This document shows, piece after piece, positions 24,039-35,931 of a stretch of 64,000 nt of DNA. Positions within the stretch are counted from its first letter, which is position 1, and every line of letters starts with the position of its first letter. The notes under the pieces are model-generated. The model was not told where the DNA came from and did no database searches. It saw only the letters and a list, made by a program, of their open reading frames with translations. The DNA is from Spirometra erinaceieuropaei (lineage: Eukaryota; Platyhelminthes; Cestoda; Diphyllobothriidea; Diphyllobothriidae). The stretch spans positions 1,307,094 to 1,371,093 of the forward strand of contig CACRXP010000070.1 in the NCBI GenBank assembly GCA_902702965.1, given 5' to 3'. Made by a program: the position numbers and the translations under genes.

Positions 24039-24230
24039 GTAGGGTGGTTACTTCGGAATTGGAGTATGCGTCTGGTATTAGTCGCCTTGCGGTATACCGC
24101 AGTTCTTATCCTCCTACTAACCGTCCGTGCAACATTCACGTCGGGGAAGGGCAATTGGTTGTTGTTCTCATCTTCCATTGTAAATTGGATGTCGGGGAAC
24201 ATTCAGTTCAGTAAGACCTTGAAGTTCTGA
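24039..24230 (-). pseudogene. Penelope-like reverse transcriptase fragment, left arm of palindrome
   Basis: Minus-strand frame 24020-24202 encodes FPDIQFTMEDENNNQLPFPD and then a block ending RKATNTRRILQFRSNHP. This is the segment just after the catalytic box of Penelope-like elements; compare the intact version at 53608-54762. It is an inverted copy of 24313-24507. Confidence 0.65.
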
Positions 24231-24312
24231 ACGTCGTTCCTCCTGATAACGACAAATGCGTCGACGACATATCAAGACCAGAATTTTGTGGAGTACGGAC
24301 GGAAGACTAGTG

Positions 24313-24507
24313 GTTCAAAACTTCAAAGTCTTACTCAACTCAATATTCCCCGACATCCCATTTACAATGGAAGAGGAGAACAATAACCAATTGCCCTTCC
24401 TCGACGTGAATGTTGGAAGAACGGTTAGTAGGAGGATAAGAACTGCGGTATACCGCAAGGCGACTAATACCAGACGCATACTTCAATTGCGAAGTAACCA
24501 CCCTACG
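24313..24507 (+). pseudogene. Penelope-like reverse transcriptase fragment, right arm of palindrome
   Basis: The plus-strand frame encodes SIFPDIPFTMEEENNNQLPF followed by the same block as the left arm. Just upstream, inside the 82-bp spacer, the residues KCVDDI correspond to the catalytic YVDD box with Tyr changed to Cys. The right arm is therefore slightly longer at the catalytic side than the left arm. Confidence 0.65.
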
Positions 24508-25044
24508 TTGGGGACATCCTTTTAACAGCTCAATAGCTTTTTTGGGATTTTTTATACTACACTTAGTTACTGGACTAGTGCATGTTAGTAGTAGCAAAAG
24601 CGGAGGCCACTAGGTTGCGAAAGCCAATCTTATGCGTACAGAAGAACCACGTTCAGGCTCCGCACATGACGCGGTGGAGGGGTCGACTAACGCTGCAATT
24701 ATTCGTACCCTTCCGCTCTCACTAACATCTTTAACAATGACTGCTATTACCCCCCTTCCCCTTAATCCCAAACCCGCCTGTGTTTTAAGGAGAACTTTAA
24801 TCGATTTCTCTTACCACCGACATGTTTTTGCTTCTACCACGTTCCCATTTAATTGTAATGGTCCAAAGAAAATTAAGCGAAAGCTGTCTATTCCCGCCCC
24901 TTTTTAGCATTGTCTGTCGGTTCAAACACATTGCGAATATGCTTTTAGTTGTTCTGCGTTCATAATAAATTAGTGCTGACAAACCGACACCTATCCACAC
25001 CGCTACGATCCATTTTGAGGTTGACGTTTTTCGGTCTCACAATG

Positions 25045-25240
25045 TCAAATCACTCCACAATCAAGAATATAGTGTTCCTTTATTTTTCGGTTATTGATTT
25101 TCAAACACAGACAATCAAAAGAAACAAATTGTTCATAAAACCTATTAACAAACAGGTACTTCGTAGATAAAAAAAAACACCTAAAAGATTTTGAATGAGA
25201 AAGAAATAACTGGGACCTAAACGTTTTTGCATCAGTTGTC
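25045..25240 (+). repeat. Local direct repeat C, copy 1
   Basis: Matches 25525-25720 about 480 bp away, including the shared string GAATGAGAAAGAAATAACTG and TTTTTGCATCAG. Diverged and non-coding. Confidence 0.6.
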
Positions 25241-25524
25241 GGACATCCGATGCGTGCAAAACACGTATCCACAAGCATTAGCAGGCGAGCGCCCTGGACA
25301 TAGAGGTGTGCATAAGCCTTAATTTTTACACGACCACACATTCAAAATATGTGATAGTTTCAGCACCCATGTCACGTGTTAGCAGTCGGCCAAATCCTTT
25401 CCTGAAAAGTCACGTCACTTTCCTTATTTTTTGCGATTTTGTAAACAAGGTTATCGATTAACGTTTGCCAGATCCGACGCGTATACCGTTAGAGCACTTT
25501 CGTGGTTGGCAACACACTCAACTC

Positions 25525-25720
25525 AAATTACTCCACAATGAACAATACAGTGTCCATTTATTTGCCGGCTATTTATGTTCAAACACTGACAATCTAAATC
25601 GACATATTGTCCATAGAACATATTAACAAGCATATACTACGTAGAAAGAAACACCTTAACAATTTTGAATGAGAAAGAAATAACTGGGACCTACACATTT
25701 TTGCATCAGGTGTCGGACAA
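25525..25720 (+). repeat. Local direct repeat C, copy 2
   Basis: Second copy of the repeat at 25045-25240, in the same orientation with many substitutions. The sequence between the copies has no recognised feature. Confidence 0.6.
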
Positions 25721-25724
25721 AAAA

Positions 25725-28255
25725 TTATACTTCGGTAAAATAAACTCGGATTCATCGGTTTTGAGTAAAGAAGGCACTCATTTATAAACCTTTTACAGTC
25801 AATCTGAGGGAGTTGAGCACACGGCTTTTTCTGTTTTGGTCTTAGAATTTCGGCTGAAGCAGAAAGGTCACTTCACCGACGGCGTCTTTTTAAAACTCAT
25901 CGTGGATTTTTTGCTAACTCAAGCGACGTCTACTTGAGTGGCATGATGCCACGACCTTACACACGGTAGACTGGATGATAGCACTATTTAGGGCAAAAGA
26001 TATGCCCACCCTTCGGGCATTCCACGCACTAAAGAATATTTTTTTACATTAGATAAACCTAAGCGATCAATTGAGATAGTCACGACATTCCGTGCACACA
26101 AAAGGGGCAGTAAGCGGAAATATCTCAGACTGGCAAACTGGGGGCTTTTTAACATTTCCAATAATCCAAACCTTCATCCACGCCATATCATATTTCGAAT
26201 AAGCACAAATAATTACGAGTATTCCACTGACTATGATCATACTTTTCACTATCTGAATTGGAGATCTTTAGTGGTCCAACCCTGATCACATGTTGTAACG
26301 CTGGGTCTCTCTCGACTACTTACTCGTGTACGCCAACTGCAGTCCTGTTCTCGGCGGGCCCCGGCTGTGTAAATTGGCCAATCATCTTCAAGGACGACTT
26401 AGACATGACTTTGCAAATTGTGATTGGCAACCCCCGTTCTCCGCCACTGTCTGATATCCTTCGGAGACCGTCCCCGCGGTGCTAAATGTGCCCTCGTCAA
26501 ACGGCCAACTTCTACCAACATCTAGGGTGTCCTGTGCATACTACGATATCCTCCCAACTAACGTTTCAACTTATCTTACTGTTCAGCATTTGGCCTGATG
26601 GCTGTAGTGGCTGAGGTCTGCCCGTGGCTTTAATCGCCGCTAAAGGTCCGCCATAATGGTAATTGGTGCTACACGGTGGTTTTGAAATCTTTTCATACCG
26701 AAATCGAGGTTTCTTTTAGAAAGAGTGTACCGTACTTCAAGATATTAAATGCCCTCAACATCCTCTAAATACTTACTTGTGCATGTCAATTGGTCGCGTT
26801 CTCTTCCAGTAAGTAGCGCCTTGTCAGCCTCAAATGTAGCTGAATAAGAACAGTGTTTAGCTGCCGACTAACTCCCAGTCAACCGTCATAAGAAACATAA
26901 GGCAGCGCTTACTCGATCAATATTTATTAATTTACTAGAAACAGCGCCCCGTCGATAGTCTTCTCAAGGCAACTTGGCGGCATTTGCGCCCATGCCTGCA
27001 TGTCCGGGTTGCCGACTAAGACCGAAAGCATTGATGAGTTGTTTTGCAGATTGTAAAGCTTGATGTCTGAAATAATAGCAAGGTCTTTTGATGCATTAAC
27101 CATTCCTTTGAGTAAACTTCCGCATGCGCTTCCAACAGGACCTGGCGTATTGTAAATTGGTAAGACAGATGTAAATTATCCTGTTGATCTGTCACATTTG
27201 AGTGTTCATTAAAGAGATAAAGGAATAAGCTTCCTAGTGTGAAATTGTATGAGTGGAAAGTAACAAACTATTACCCAAGCATATATTTATAATCGACTTA
27301 GTTAGTTAACTGAGAGGTTTACGGTTTATGCCGCACCGAGACATGTCTGTAGACCGTCAAGCAGGCTATCTCAAGGAAGCATTTTTACCTCAGATCACTG
27401 TCGCCCCCAGTATCGACAAGAAAAGCGCACTTCTGAACAATGCCGCTTTTATCAAAAAGAATGCGTAGAGTTTTTTCCAAAATGAAAATTTGTTTCTCTG
27501 TCACATGGAAGGAAACAATTTGGCCACCCAAGTACCCGACAGCGTCCCTCAACTTCACACGTTCCGCGTCTCGTAGACACTGTTGTTTATTTAAAAGGCA
27601 GCATGGTATGCATGAGTCGTGTTAAAATTACATCCAAGTTGTTTGTAAAGATTATCTGACGGAACTGTCATTTTGCTGAAAGCGTATATAATACTTCACT
27701 TTAGTAAATCAAACTTTATAGAATCTTTTACCCAGAGACGTCTGGCAATGCCCTCAGTGAAGGGAATAACTGACTTAAATTTACTATACGGCTAAAAATC
27801 TTTGGTGTACATATTTGTCATCGATTGTACAACACACATATAGTAAATACATTAAAGGCACACAATGTACAAAGGCGCATAAATGTGCATACAATATAAG
27901 TCCTCTGAAATCTTTCTCCGCCTTTCCTTTTGAAAGCTTCTTAGGACGGCTTAAAAGGTTAATACGAAAGCCGAGTAGTCCGCTTGATCAAATTTCACGT
28001 AGGATTAGTGAGGGATTACGCCAGGAGGATAATAGTGACTCGTACAATAACAAGTCAAGCAATCAACGTTTAGAAATATTTCAGTTTATTCCAGTTTATT
28101 TGATAAGGCTGATAGGCAAAGCCTTTGAAAACCCTATTGATTACATGTCAGCTCGTTAGAAATAACCGTACAGTAACAATGAAAATATTCGCTATATAAA
28201 CATTACTTGATTCATTTGAGTAGCTTTGTCTCGGAGAAATTTCTGTAGGGAACCG
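25725..28255. other. Unassigned DNA
   Basis: No open frame with a recognisable domain and no repeat shared with the rest of the window was seen. A few short frames on both strands (for example 27815-28159 +) are unassigned. Confidence 0.35.
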
Positions 28256-28261
28256 GGATAT

Positions 28262-30268
28262 TTAGCTCAGATTCAGACTGTCGAGGGAAAACAGGGGACA
28301 CAAATAATCATCCAAGCGGTTTTTGAAGAGTTGCAGGGATGTCGCCTCCACGACTGACTGAGGGAGATCGTTCCATTTCTCAACTACCCTTTGCGTGAAA
28401 AATTCAGAACGAAGGTTCAGCCTGGACATTGTTGTCCGTAGCCTCATCGAGTGGCCACGATAATTGGGTGAAAGGTGCCACTGAAACATGTCCTCAAATT
28501 TAAGTCCATGCTCAAAGCCATTTATTATCTTGTAAACCAGGATAAGATCACCTCTTTGCTGCCCGTAACACAGAGGGAATAGATTAAGACAATTCAGTCT
28601 GTCCGTGTAGGATTGGCTTTTTAGACCGTTTACCATCTTTGTTGCCCTATGCTGCACCCGTTCGAGGCATGCTTGGTTCTTTAACAAGCCATGGCCGCCA
28701 TGCTTGTATGCCATATTCTAAGTGGGGCCGAACGAAGGTGCGTTAACTCTCCCAAAATGGTCTTGGCCAAAGGTAACGAACGTCCGTTTGATTGTATGCA
28801 GCACTCCCATGGCGTTTTTTGCAGCCTTGTGGCACTGCAGTGTTGGTTTTAGATTGTTCTGTATCTAAACCCCGAGATCCTTCTGTGATGATTCTGCGGG
28901 GAGTATTATATCTTTCAGATTATATGTCCTCAGGCTCTCATTTGAATGAGAGTTAGTTGGACGCAGATTTAGGACGGCACACTTCTCCACATTGAAGTCT
29001 AGAAGCCATTTCACCGACCACGCTTGCAGTCGATGTAGAATGTTTTGGAGGAATCTCTGGTCGTTAGGACTCTTAATGACTTGCCACAGCTTAACGTCGT
29101 CAGCAAAAATTATTTTGTTACAGTCGAGTTCCTGAAGGCTGTCATTAACATAAAGGAGGAATAGCAATGGTCCCAGAACTGAGCCTTGAGACACACCACT
29201 GGCCACGCTGACCCATTCTAACATATCATCATCGATGCAAACAAGTTGTTTCCGAACAGCCAGAAACACCCCTATCCAGTTCAGAAGATCTCCCAGGATG
29301 TCGATGGCGCTCAATTTGTGAAGAAGGCGTTGATGCGCAACAGTATCGAAGGCTTTGTGAAAACCGATGTACACGACATCAACTTCAAAACCCTCTTCTA
29401 GGGCCCTGGTCCAGATCTCCAGACAAGCTAGCAGATTTGAGAGGCAGGAATGTCCTCTCCGGAAGCCATGCTGAAAATCCTGCAAGAGGTTAATTCCTTC
29501 ACAAAATTGCTGTATGGCACTCTTTACTAAAACTTCCATCGTTTTGCACGAGAGGCAAATTAAGCAAATATGCCTGAAACAGCTTGCTGCCATCCTTCTA
29601 CCACTTTTATGTAAGGGAACGAGGTTAGCTGTCTTTCACTGTGATGGCAGCCTTTCTGTTCTCATTGACAGCTGAAAGAACGTCGAAAGAGGCTTCGCCA
29701 GCTTCTTTGATAGCTCCTCAAGTATCAGACCAGGAATTCCGTTGGGTCCAGGAGACTTATCTGGTTTTATTTGACTGAGGACGCGTCTTACTTCTTCGAC
29801 GGAAAAGGCAACGGTTTCAATGAGGGCAGTATGTTGGCGTATTTGAAGCTCCCGGCTGTTTCGGTCCATTTCAAACTGCTGATTGTCTTCTGAGGACTCC
29901 TCCGGAAAAACCGTTTGAAAAAACTCAGACAGTAACTGCACTTTCTGGGGCCCTTCGACTAACAAGTCTCCGAGGCAATCCTTAGGACACGCAATTTGGT
30001 CCCTATGCTTTCTCCTACTACGGATGTATTTGTAAAACTTCTTGGGACATGTAATGGATTCTGCTACCAGTCGGCGCTCGAAAGAAGTTCTAGCGATCCG
30101 TATTTGTTTGCGGCATTTATTGCGCTGATCCTTAAATTCAGCGAATGATACTGGATCGCGAAGTTGCAAATACTTTTTCCACAGCCTATGTTTCTTCTTC
30201 ATGGCCTTTTTTGTCGTCGGATTGTCCCACGGCGGTCGCCCAAATGGTCTTGTTATTTTCGTGGGCAA
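28262..30268 (-). pseudogene. CR1-like non-LTR reverse transcriptase, nearly intact
   Basis: One minus-strand frame runs through three blocks. 30268-29636 encodes the linker and first polymerase motifs (KPDKSPGPNGIPG). 29593-28865 encodes the palm with QHGFRRGHSCLSNL, the SQGSVLGPLLFLLYVND block and the catalytic IIFADDVKLW. 28714-28262 encodes the C-terminal part ([29 protein letters not shown]). The blocks share one reading frame. In-frame stops lie at about 29633-29635 and 28862-28864, and a frameshift near 28700-28750 breaks the C-terminal region. The endonuclease would lie upstream of 30268 and was not found, so the copy is 5'-truncated. The element type inserts by target-primed reverse transcription. 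Confidence 0.8.
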
Positions 30269-30479
30269 TAGGAGTCAATCGGACACTCTATAATCCCGCG
30301 AAAGTACTGCCAGAATTCTTCTGAATCTTCGTTCTTGAGTAACCCGATTTCCTCCAAAAGAAGAGAGGTGAGACAGGATGCGAGAAATACCTCGGCATAA
30401 ACCTAATCGAAGTTGCCGTGAGGGTCTTCGTTGTTGACTTCTCAGACGGTATCAGGCTCTTTCTGTCTCATACAAGGCC

Positions 30480-31570
30480 CAGTCAAGGCGGATTGCAGAC
30501 TGGGTGTGGATGTGGGGACCAGATATTCACACTGTGGCGAATTCTTTAATTTTGCCAACTAGCATCTGTCTGATTTGCTGACATCGCCACCGCGTTCGAT
30601 TCCGTCCGTCGTGAGTCTCTGTAGCGACTAATGAAACCAAATGTTGCGCCAGTTAAGATCGCAATCATTATTACGGCCGACTACCGCTCCACCATAGCTT
30701 GACTTTTGGTCCATAACAAACTGTCCCAGCTTCTCGATACTCGGTCTGCCGTTTGACGAGATTGAATCCCGTCATCCCTCCTGTTCCGCTACGCTGTTGA
30801 CTGCATTCTTGGAAACCCCCTGCACGAAGATTACCGTGTTGACTTTGCACCCGGACGTCGATCACTCTGTTGATATGACTTTACCTTTAACTTTGTTTTC
30901 CCCATTCTATGGCGTCAAAGGTGAATGAGGTGTCTAACTCGGTGCGTTTAGCCATAAACACTAGAAAGACGGATGTGGTTTTGAGCTGCACCCATAACCA
31001 GGAGAGTTAATGACTGTTGACTTAAAGAGGGAAGCAGTTTTATGTGCTTCGGGTCGAGACTGTTGCCAAATGGGCAATGCAAAGACAACATTTTCTTGCC
31101 GACCGGTACTGCCAGCCGTGGAGTGCATCTAGAACTAACGCGATGCCTCCATCACCGATAGGACCCGCGTGTACCTCTTATCCGTCCGGACAATCGTTAT
31201 CTGCGTTGCTCGCGGTGGAAATGAACGCAAAATGGGGGTATTTCACCACCACTGCCCGAGAAACATACTTCGAGTGAAGTACGCCGACTTCGCCTCAAAT
31301 GAGCCAGTCCGCGCTCGCTGAGACAACATCGCAAAGATAATTCAGTCCATCCAAGCCAGACGACCGATATGGCTTAGGCATATTCTTCGTAATCCACCTC
31401 CGGAGATAAGTACTACTGCCCTCGATTCGGTGTCATTATCTCGTTGGGAGCGTGGAAGCGGAAATTAATACAAAACCACGAACCGTTATTCCTAGAGGAG
31501 CTCGTCCGTGATATCATCGAAGTCGGCTATTCCAGGCCCGATCGCAGCCATACCAAGAAAGCTATCGCAC
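30480..31570 (+). pseudogene. Decayed RTE-like reverse transcriptase
   Basis: In plus-strand frames broken by many stops one can follow DIATAFDSVRRESL near 30580, a VHNKLSQLLDTRSAV-type block near 30710, and then the C-terminal WLRHILRNPPPEISTTALDS block near 31370. This is the same family as 5940-6290 but covers more of the polymerase. It is too degraded to be active. Confidence 0.65.
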
Positions 31571-31699
31571 AATTCATCCAATTTCCTGCGTGATCAGGTA
31601 CACAAAGCCCAGGACAAGTCTGCCACGCAGAACTCAAAAAAGCGTGCGGGTCCAGCCCGACGACGAGCTGCGGCCTCCCTCATTGTTGTTGTTGGTTAA

Positions 31700-31960
31700 C
31701 ACCCCGGACAAGCGCTATTTGCGGACCAGGGTTTGCAGAGTGGACCGCCAAGGTGCGCGCTCGTTCGTGCCATCCGTATGCGCCCTACCCCGCCTCCGGT
31801 CTTCTTGACTCTTTTTCGACAAGGGGTCCAGGTGGGAGAGGATGAGAGAATGTGACAGGTGCCGTGAACTTCTACTATTACAGTAGGCTTATTCACACAC
31901 AAGTCACCGTCCCCGCTCTCGCCTGGTCGTGCAGCACACGGTGGACATCGTTGGCAAGGA
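31700..31960 (-). repeat. Dispersed repeat R1, minus-strand copy
   Basis: The reverse complement aligns with 61262-61500 in order: GTTCGACCGTC-like start, CACCGTGTGC, GGGACGGTGACTT, then GGAGACGG..GGGGC. Diverged. It lies shortly after the RTE-like remnant. Confidence 0.5.
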
Positions 31961-31969
31961 CGGTCGAAC

Positions 31970-33360
31970 TAATTAAGAAGCCCGCCCAATACCCTCCAAA
32001 AGGCCAATGCAGAGAAGGAAAAACCGACCGGACGAGGCCGACTAACACGCATTGGCAGGCCACTACAATTTTCTGTTCGATTAAGTGCATTTAACTGTCT
32101 GACATTGGTGAGCCGACCAAGCTGTACGAAGCGTCAACGTTCCAGTGAACCTGTTACCATGAGCTCTTCCTATGTCTGATATGTTCCGTTCATCGAAAGT
32201 TGGGATCATGTTGAAAAAAAGACAAAGGCACGACCATTTGTGATGATACACCAGAGCAAGAATCCGAAGTCAGGCGAATAAAGGTGTTGCTCGGGCGATC
32301 GTAGCTCCCTCTTCACGAATGCAAATACTTGACGTTCTCGCCTTTTATTCTGCTACGGTTTTATGACGCATACTACCGTCTAGTAAATAAGAAAGGTTGG
32401 TGTAATTTCGAACCTGACACTTTAAAGAAAATAGTGAATTCCTGGTTGAATCGCCGTAATCAGTGGGGACGAATATGGCGGACATACCGTCGAGTCTATC
32501 ATTTCTGAGGTCGGTGAACAAATCAAGATGACTACTCAACTAAAACAAGTAGCGATAATGTGACAATGGATTTCAGGGATGAGGGTGTTTACATTTCCGT
32601 TGTGTCGATAATTGGACTCGCAAGTGATGGCTCATTCCTTGCTCAGATAGCCGTCTTGGTTATTCACTGTTACCGTGAGGGGCCTTTAACGCATATTTCG
32701 ATTGTTCATTTGTTTGTTTTCCGTCGTCTGCAATGGAGTCGGTTAGTAGCGCGTATTTACTAGCTCACTTGACGGTTAGTAATAGTAGTCTGCTTACGGT
32801 ACCATTTGTCAATCACAATCCATTACTAAAACCGATCTTTTGCGTGTAATCTTATGAAATCGTTCATATCTCAGACAGCAGACGAGACCAGTAGTTTCCT
32901 ATAGAGCAAAGCATAAATAAAGCCCTTAGGTTGCCACTCCGGCGCCCAAGGCTGAATATCCTTGCTAAATGAAAATTAGTCAGCTGAAGACATAATGCAC
33001 TTCGCACATACTGCTGAACGATGATCTGAGAGAGTTTTGCAAACGTGGCCGAAGTTCCCCTGCTTCACTTACGCGCAAATTTAATTGGCTCGCTTGACAC
33101 GAAATGCCACCTTTTCGGCATTTCAACCCATCTGCAAAACTCGATTCCTCAATAACATAATAATAGTTTTGTTCAGATGTGATTATGCAACCCCCATCCC
33201 CCTCTGAAGTAAACAAACCCCAGCCACCTGTAATACGGCATCGGTGGTAATAGGGGTTTTTACAGAGGGGGCCGGGGAACGCACAGGCGACCACGTCAAG
33301 TGGTTCTGAGCAAACGAACTGCTACCGGGGATGCGCGGTTGTAATTTAAGTAGTTGAGAA
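31970..33360. other. Unassigned DNA
   Basis: Short frames on both strands show no recognisable domain. No repeat from elsewhere in the window was noticed. Confidence 0.35.
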
Positions 33361-33367
33361 ATAATTG

Positions 33368-33407
33368 CCCTAACCCTAACCCCTAAACCCAACCCCCGAC
33401 CCCAACC
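33368..33407. repeat. Telomere-like CCCTAA tract
   Basis: The tract CCCTAACCCTAACCCCTAAA and the following C-rich variants are degenerate copies of the TTAGGG telomere repeat on the minus strand. It is short and internal, so it is an interstitial tract, not a chromosome end. Confidence 0.55.
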
Positions 33408-33419
33408 GCAACACTAGTT

Positions 33420-34600
33420 TGTCCATGAGGTGGGGCTACATAACCATATCTTACCATATTTTTAGTTCCATTCCTCGAGCGTAATGTTTGATGTTTCAGT
33501 AGATTAACACGCGCCACTCCCCGATCTATAAGGTACTGTTCAGGACTGGCCAAACATATAAAAAGTCTGGTCGCTAACACAAAGCGACAGGTTATCAAAC
33601 GCCTGGCAGAGACGTGCAGTCTTCTCGTCCTGGGGAATTTGCCTGCCTGTTCAAATGAAGCTTCTCCTCGGCTGATGCGGGCAGGGAGTGCCGTTGAATG
33701 TTTGCTAGACTTTGGCACAGAAGTGAAGGAAATCATACAGAATGAATGGAGTATCTACCAGGAAACAGACGGGGAATGCTGGGGGACTCACTGATGAGCC
33801 GGAGCCCTCGCAACTGCGCCATGCAGCGGCAGAATATCGGCGAAACACGCAGGTATGGGCTTTTGGCTCGTACCTGTGATGTTATTGTGCTATCACCTTA
33901 TCCTAAATTCTACATGTTACCGTCTGCCGCACTTTTTGGCTTGTATTAATGGTTCAGTCTAAGGACTGAATATACTCTTTCATAGACGTGTGTGCAGGTA
34001 ACAGTCGGTCTGTAACAACGCCATAGATCCATACGCGTCCTGCAATCAACTTATGTTTATTTCTTGTCTTGTTTATGAGTACTTTTTACATCAACTGTGA
34101 AACACTCCGCAAATAAAGCAGCACGTTGTATGTCGAATGAGCAGTGTATGCTACGTGAGGCCTCGTTCCGCTTGACATGCTTTAAAGGGACCCCGGTGGG
34201 TTTTTAGCAAAATTATTTTATCCATTTATTTATACTCTTAGAGTGCCTTATTGAAACCAATTGGTCTGCTGCGCTTGAGATAACGGATGCAGTCGCTTCA
34301 GGAGTAACCATAAGCCCTAATATGTGAACTACCTTGTCGCTGAGTCTGAGCTATGTAACTCCGCTAGATGGATGTTAAAAAATCCACCTTATCGTCTTAT
34401 TTATGCAGGTATATTTCATGACTCTTGTCTTGACATCAAATCGCAGAATGCGTTGTGTTATATGTGGAATTTTGTCTTCAGTTGCATTGTCGGTGTTAAA
34501 GTTGCTCGTATCGGGTTCAAGGATAGGTTTAGGACCACGGCTGGAGTTATTAATGGCGTTATTCTTGTAGCTAAGATTGCCAGGCTTGAGTACGATTCTC
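33420..34600. other. Unassigned DNA
   Basis: No supported gene or repeat. A 117-codon minus-strand frame (33383-33736) runs into the telomere-like tract and has no recognisable domain. Confidence 0.35.
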
Positions 34601-34604
34601 AATT

Positions 34605-34775
34605 TCGGTTGAGGCTGAGGTTAGGGTTTTTGTTTAGAATTTTCGGGTTGAGATTAGGATTATAAGGTTAGAATTATGAGTCAGGATTAGGGCTTTGACG
34701 ACCGGGTTAGGGATACGTTTGCAATTACGTCTTCCTTAGAGGATTGTGGGTTAAGAGGTAGGGTTATCAACTACA
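34605..34775. repeat. Degenerate GGTTAGGG-rich tract
   Basis: Scattered units such as GAGGTTAGGG, GGATTAGGG, GGGTTAGGG and GGTAGGG occur in the plus orientation over about 170 bp, opposite to the tract at 33368. Consistent with an old telomere-like or minisatellite tract. Confidence 0.4.
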
Positions 34776-35029
34776 GGCATGGCCATGGTTGGCCTTGGCA
34801 TCGTAGTTAACTACGGGTTCCCCAGTCGGATTATACACCATACCCTCGTTAAACTTTGTAGCTACCAAATGCTATTTCCGCTGACTACTTTATGCTTCGT
34901 CCTACGTAACTCGTTGTTCTTGATTGGATGGCTTGCCCCACATATGCATACTTCCATGTCCAGTAGGGGCAGTGGCGGAAATGGTGATTTTCGACTTAGT
35001 TCTCATCGAAAATATTTCCTCATCCTGTA

Positions 35030-35580
35030 CCTTTGCAAAGCTGTTTGGATCTGTTTCTTAACAAACACTTTCATCACCTTTCGGATATCAGATTGATTAC
35101 GCTGCAGAAAACCTGATGGTCTTCTGAGGCGATTACTTTTTCGGGCCATTTTTGGCTTCTTCGTGGGAACTGGAACGTTATTCAGGAAGGCCATCCTGCA
35201 TTGATCAAAACAGGTGATAATCTGTTAGAAAAGTGTCCGCTAAATACGGTGGGTGGGATAGAACTTCCCAGGAACGTGCTTCCAAAGTCTATCACTTGTT
35301 TTGCGACATGGGGGTGAGCGTTTTCATGTTGAAAAATCACCTTATCGTGCTTGCCATTATATTTCTACCTCAATGTCCATCGCACAACTCAAATGAATAA
35401 ATTTTTGCTTGTGTCCCTCAACAGCACCAGTTTCAGGTAGCTTCAATAGTTCATTATATAATACACCTCTCTGGCCGCACCATATATACAGCCTTTCGCT
35501 ATTTTCATGAAGATTCTGCACTGGCATTAGTGTTGGTGATTAGTCAAGCTTCATCTGTGGTTTTTTGCTTAATGTTATCC
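35030..35580 (-). pseudogene. Mariner-type transposase remnant
   Basis: In broken minus-strand frames one reads a CIYGA/VYYIMNYSKLPETGA-like block near 35450. It is followed by VIFQHENAHPHVAKQVIDFG near 35320, the conserved catalytic-Asp region of mariner transposases (family form HDNA.PH; here Asp is replaced by Glu). A C-terminal FCSVINLISER block lies near 35080. Stops and frameshifts are numerous. The N-terminal DNA-binding part is absent. Confidence 0.6.
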
Positions 35581-35679
35581 TAGCAAATGTAGTTTCTGTC
35601 ACTAAGGTCAGAGCATGCAGAGGGGGAACGTGGTCCCAATGAATTTACCATTAGGGCACAACAGTGCCACTGAGGTAGC

Positions 35680-35930
35680 CGACCTAGCCTGTCACTGGAT
35701 GAGAAAAGAGGGAGAGTGTTAGCGAAACGTGGACGGGAGAGGATTACGTACAATGGGCACGGGGATTTGAACGTAGCCATACGCTCTCGAAACCTGCCCA
35801 TGCGTTTTATTAGAAAAGAAGAAAACGACCATAAGAACGTCAAAGCGGTCCAAATATATTGAGCACTTGGTCTCAACTGCGTCATTGCTAAAACGAGGTC
35901 CAAGAACATTAAACATACGGTCACAACTGT
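35680..35930 (+). repeat. Local direct repeat D, copy 1
   Basis: Similar to 37030-37215: both contain TTGAGCACTTGGTCTCAAC followed by AACGAGG and a run to CGGTCACAACTGT. The foldback element at 35932 begins immediately after this copy. Confidence 0.55.
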
Positions 35931-35931
35931 G

